Positions 5,835-6,628 of a stretch of 6,628 nt of DNA are shown here, one piece after another. Each line of letters starts with the position of its first letter. Positions within the stretch are counted from its first letter, which is position 1. A model generated the notes under the pieces. That model was not told where the DNA came from, ran no database searches, and was given only the letters and a program-made list of their open reading frames with translations. This DNA comes from Betaproteobacteria bacterium UBA2293 (GTDB lineage: Bacteria > Pseudomonadota > Gammaproteobacteria > Burkholderiales > Rhodocyclaceae): NCBI GenBank assembly GCA_002345845.1, contig DDWF01000221.1, positions 37,182 through 43,809 of the forward strand, written 5' to 3'. The translations under genes and the position numbers were made by a program.

Positions 5835-6533
5835 TCAGCCGATGCGGCGCGTGTGCATCAGGTAATTGACGCTGGTGTCGTGGCCGAGCGAGTAATGCTG
5901 GGTCAGCGGGTTGTAGCTCATGCCGATCAGTTCCTGCGGTTCGAGCGCAGCCATCTTCGCCCAGCGCGCCAGTTCCGATGGTTTGATGAAACGGGCATAG
6001 TCGTGCGTGCCGCGCGGTAGCAGGCGGAGAATGTATTCGGCGCCGATGACCGCAAACAGGTAGGACTTCGGACTGCGGTTCAGGGTCGAGAAAAAGACCT
6101 GGCCACCGGGCTTGACCAAGCGGGCGCAGGCAGCGATGACGCTGGAGGGATTGGGCACGTGCTCCAGCATTTCCAGGCAGGTCACGGCATCGAAGGCAGC
6201 AGGCATTTCCTCGGCCAGCGCCTCGACGGCGACCTTGCGGTAATCGACTTTCTGGCCGCTTTCCAGCAAATGCAGACGAGCCACGCCCAATGGCTTCTCC
6301 GACAGGTCAATGCCGGTGACGATGGCGCCACGAGTGGCCATGCCTTCGGAGAGCAAACCACCGCCGCAACCGACGTCGAGCACGCGCTTGCCGGCCAGGC
6401 CGACAATGCCGTCAATCCAGTCGATACGCAGCGGATTGATGTCGTGCAGCGGCTTGAATTCGCTGTTCGGATCCCACCAGCGATGGGCGAGATCGCCAAA
6501 TTTTTCCAGTTCGACAGGGTCGGCGTTAAGCAT
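5835..6533 (-). CDS. ubiG: Ubiquinone biosynthesis O-methyltransferase UbiG
   Basis: A 232-residue enzyme catalysing both SAM-dependent O-methylations of the ubiquinone ring (2-polyprenyl-6-hydroxyphenol and the later demethylubiquinone step; EC 2.1.1.222 and 2.1.1.64). It is nearly collinear with E. coli UbiG (about 240 residues): [12 protein letters not shown] and [12 protein letters not shown] at the N-terminus, SAM motif [10 protein letters not shown] (51-59), GIDLS for the ribose-binding acid, [22 protein letters not shown], and the UbiG-specific [19 protein letters not shown] segment linked to membrane association. The C-terminal [11 protein letters not shown]...VNYLMHTRR also matches. 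The ATG at 6533 gives the expected N-terminus, although no strong Shine-Dalgarno is seen. It lies just beyond a strong terminator and heads a two-gene unit with the HAD phosphatase 17 bp downstream. Confidence 0.96.
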   Translation of the reverse strand: MLNADPVELEKFGDLAHRWWDPNSEFKPLHDINPLRIDWIDGIVGLAGKRVLDVGCGGGLLSEGMATRGAIVTGIDLSEKPLGVARLHLLESGQKVDYRKVAVEALAEEMPAAFDAVTCLEMLEHVPNPSSVIAACARLVKPGGQVFFSTLNRSPKSYLFAVIGAEYILRLLPRGTHDYARFIKPSELARWAKMAALEPQELIGMSYNPLTQHYSLGHDTSVNYLMHTRRIG

Positions 6534-6550
6534 GATCGTTTCGCAGGAGT

Positions 6551-6584
6551 GGAAAAAGAAAAAGCCCTGCCGAAGCAGGGCTTT
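6551..6584 (-). terminator. Strong intrinsic terminator with UUCG tetraloop
   Basis: Positions 6561-6570 and 6575-6584 are a perfect 10-bp inverted repeat around a 4-base loop. Read leftward, the stem AAAGCCCTGC closes a C(UUCG)G tetraloop, an exceptionally stable hairpin, and is followed by TTTTTCTTTTT (to about 6552). The T tract exists only in the leftward sense, so this ends transcription of the gene whose stop lies at 6604-6606. Its tail ends only about 18 nt before the ubiG ATG. Confidence 0.9.
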
Positions 6585-6586
6585 GC

Positions 6587-6595
6587 ATTGTAGCA
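6587..6595 (-). promoter_or_regulatory. Candidate extended -10 promoter for ubiG, overlapping the terminator region
   Basis: Read leftward, TGC-TACAAT matches the extended -10 motif with 5 of 6 hexamer bases. No good -35 is seen 16-18 bp upstream, where the C-terminal codons of the preceding gene lie. Initiation would fall at about 6580-6581, within the first arm of the terminator hairpin, giving a ubiG leader of about 48 nt that starts with the GC core of the stem. It is the only promoter-like match I find in the short space before ubiG. Confidence 0.35.
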
Positions 6596-6603
6596 GCGGC
6601 GAC

Positions 6604-6628
6604 TTACTTGGTGCCGATGACTTCGATG
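6604..6628 (-). CDS. C-terminal end of a gene, probably an OmpA-family outer membrane protein
   Basis: Only the last seven codons and the TAA stop (6604-6606) are inside the window; they encode IEVIGTK. That ending resembles the RVEVEVIGTK-type C-terminus of OmpA-like peptidoglycan-associated proteins. An ompA gene just upstream of ubiG and a gph-like phosphatase is an arrangement I recall from betaproteobacteria. The terminator begins 19 bp after the stop, as expected for a highly expressed monocistronic gene. With so few residues the identification rests on this short match and the context. Confidence 0.5.

Noticed and set aside
1..6628. Mobile element, CRISPR, tRNA, riboswitch or phage signatures
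   Set aside because: I saw no direct-repeat array, transposase or integrase motif, tRNA-like cloverleaf, or long conserved leader. Apart from the short intergenic gaps, the window is filled with coding sequence.

Overview
The window is ordinary, dense, GC-rich chromosomal DNA of a Gram-negative proteobacterium. Betaproteobacteria are most likely, perhaps a Rhodocyclales relative. The reasons are a ubiquinone-pathway UbiG, a lipoprotein signal, an ompA-type tail / ubiG / HAD phosphatase arrangement, a bcp-phoH pair, and coding bias typical of that group. The genus assignment is an inference. I see no tRNA, rRNA, CRISPR array, insertion sequence or prophage gene, and no gene-free stretch longer than about 90 bases.

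Layout, left to right. Positions 1-1775 hold a leftward pair: bcp (thiol peroxidase) followed by a PIN-PhoH ATPase that runs off the left edge. An 85-bp divergent intergenic region (1776-1860) holds a convincing bcp ribosome binding site, a plausible bcp promoter and a possible start-codon-proximal promoter for the rightward genes. Positions 1861-5171 hold a rightward pair: a family-5 ABC-type solute-binding lipoprotein with an unusual extra C-terminal membrane helix, then a SAM-dependent methyltransferase of the Methyltransf_32 type whose GTG start overlaps the previous stop by 4 bases. The methyltransferase converges on, and overlaps by 23 bp, a leftward pair: ubiG (ubiquinone O-methyltransferase) and a Gph/MupP-type HAD phosphatase. 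To the right of ubiG lie a strong leftward intrinsic terminator with a UUCG loop and the last seven codons of a gene that looks like an OmpA-family C-terminus.

How the genes work together: the blocks are mostly housekeeping (peroxide defence, RNA-linked ATPase, ubiquinone synthesis, phosphometabolite salvage). The least understood unit is the lipoprotein plus methyltransferase pair, which has no permease or ATPase beside it in this window. No clearly new system is visible. The best leads are the doubly anchored binding protein and its coupled methyltransferase, the terminator/promoter overlap ahead of ubiG, the Bcp that lacks both known resolving cysteines, and the question of whether the phosphatase is really MupP.
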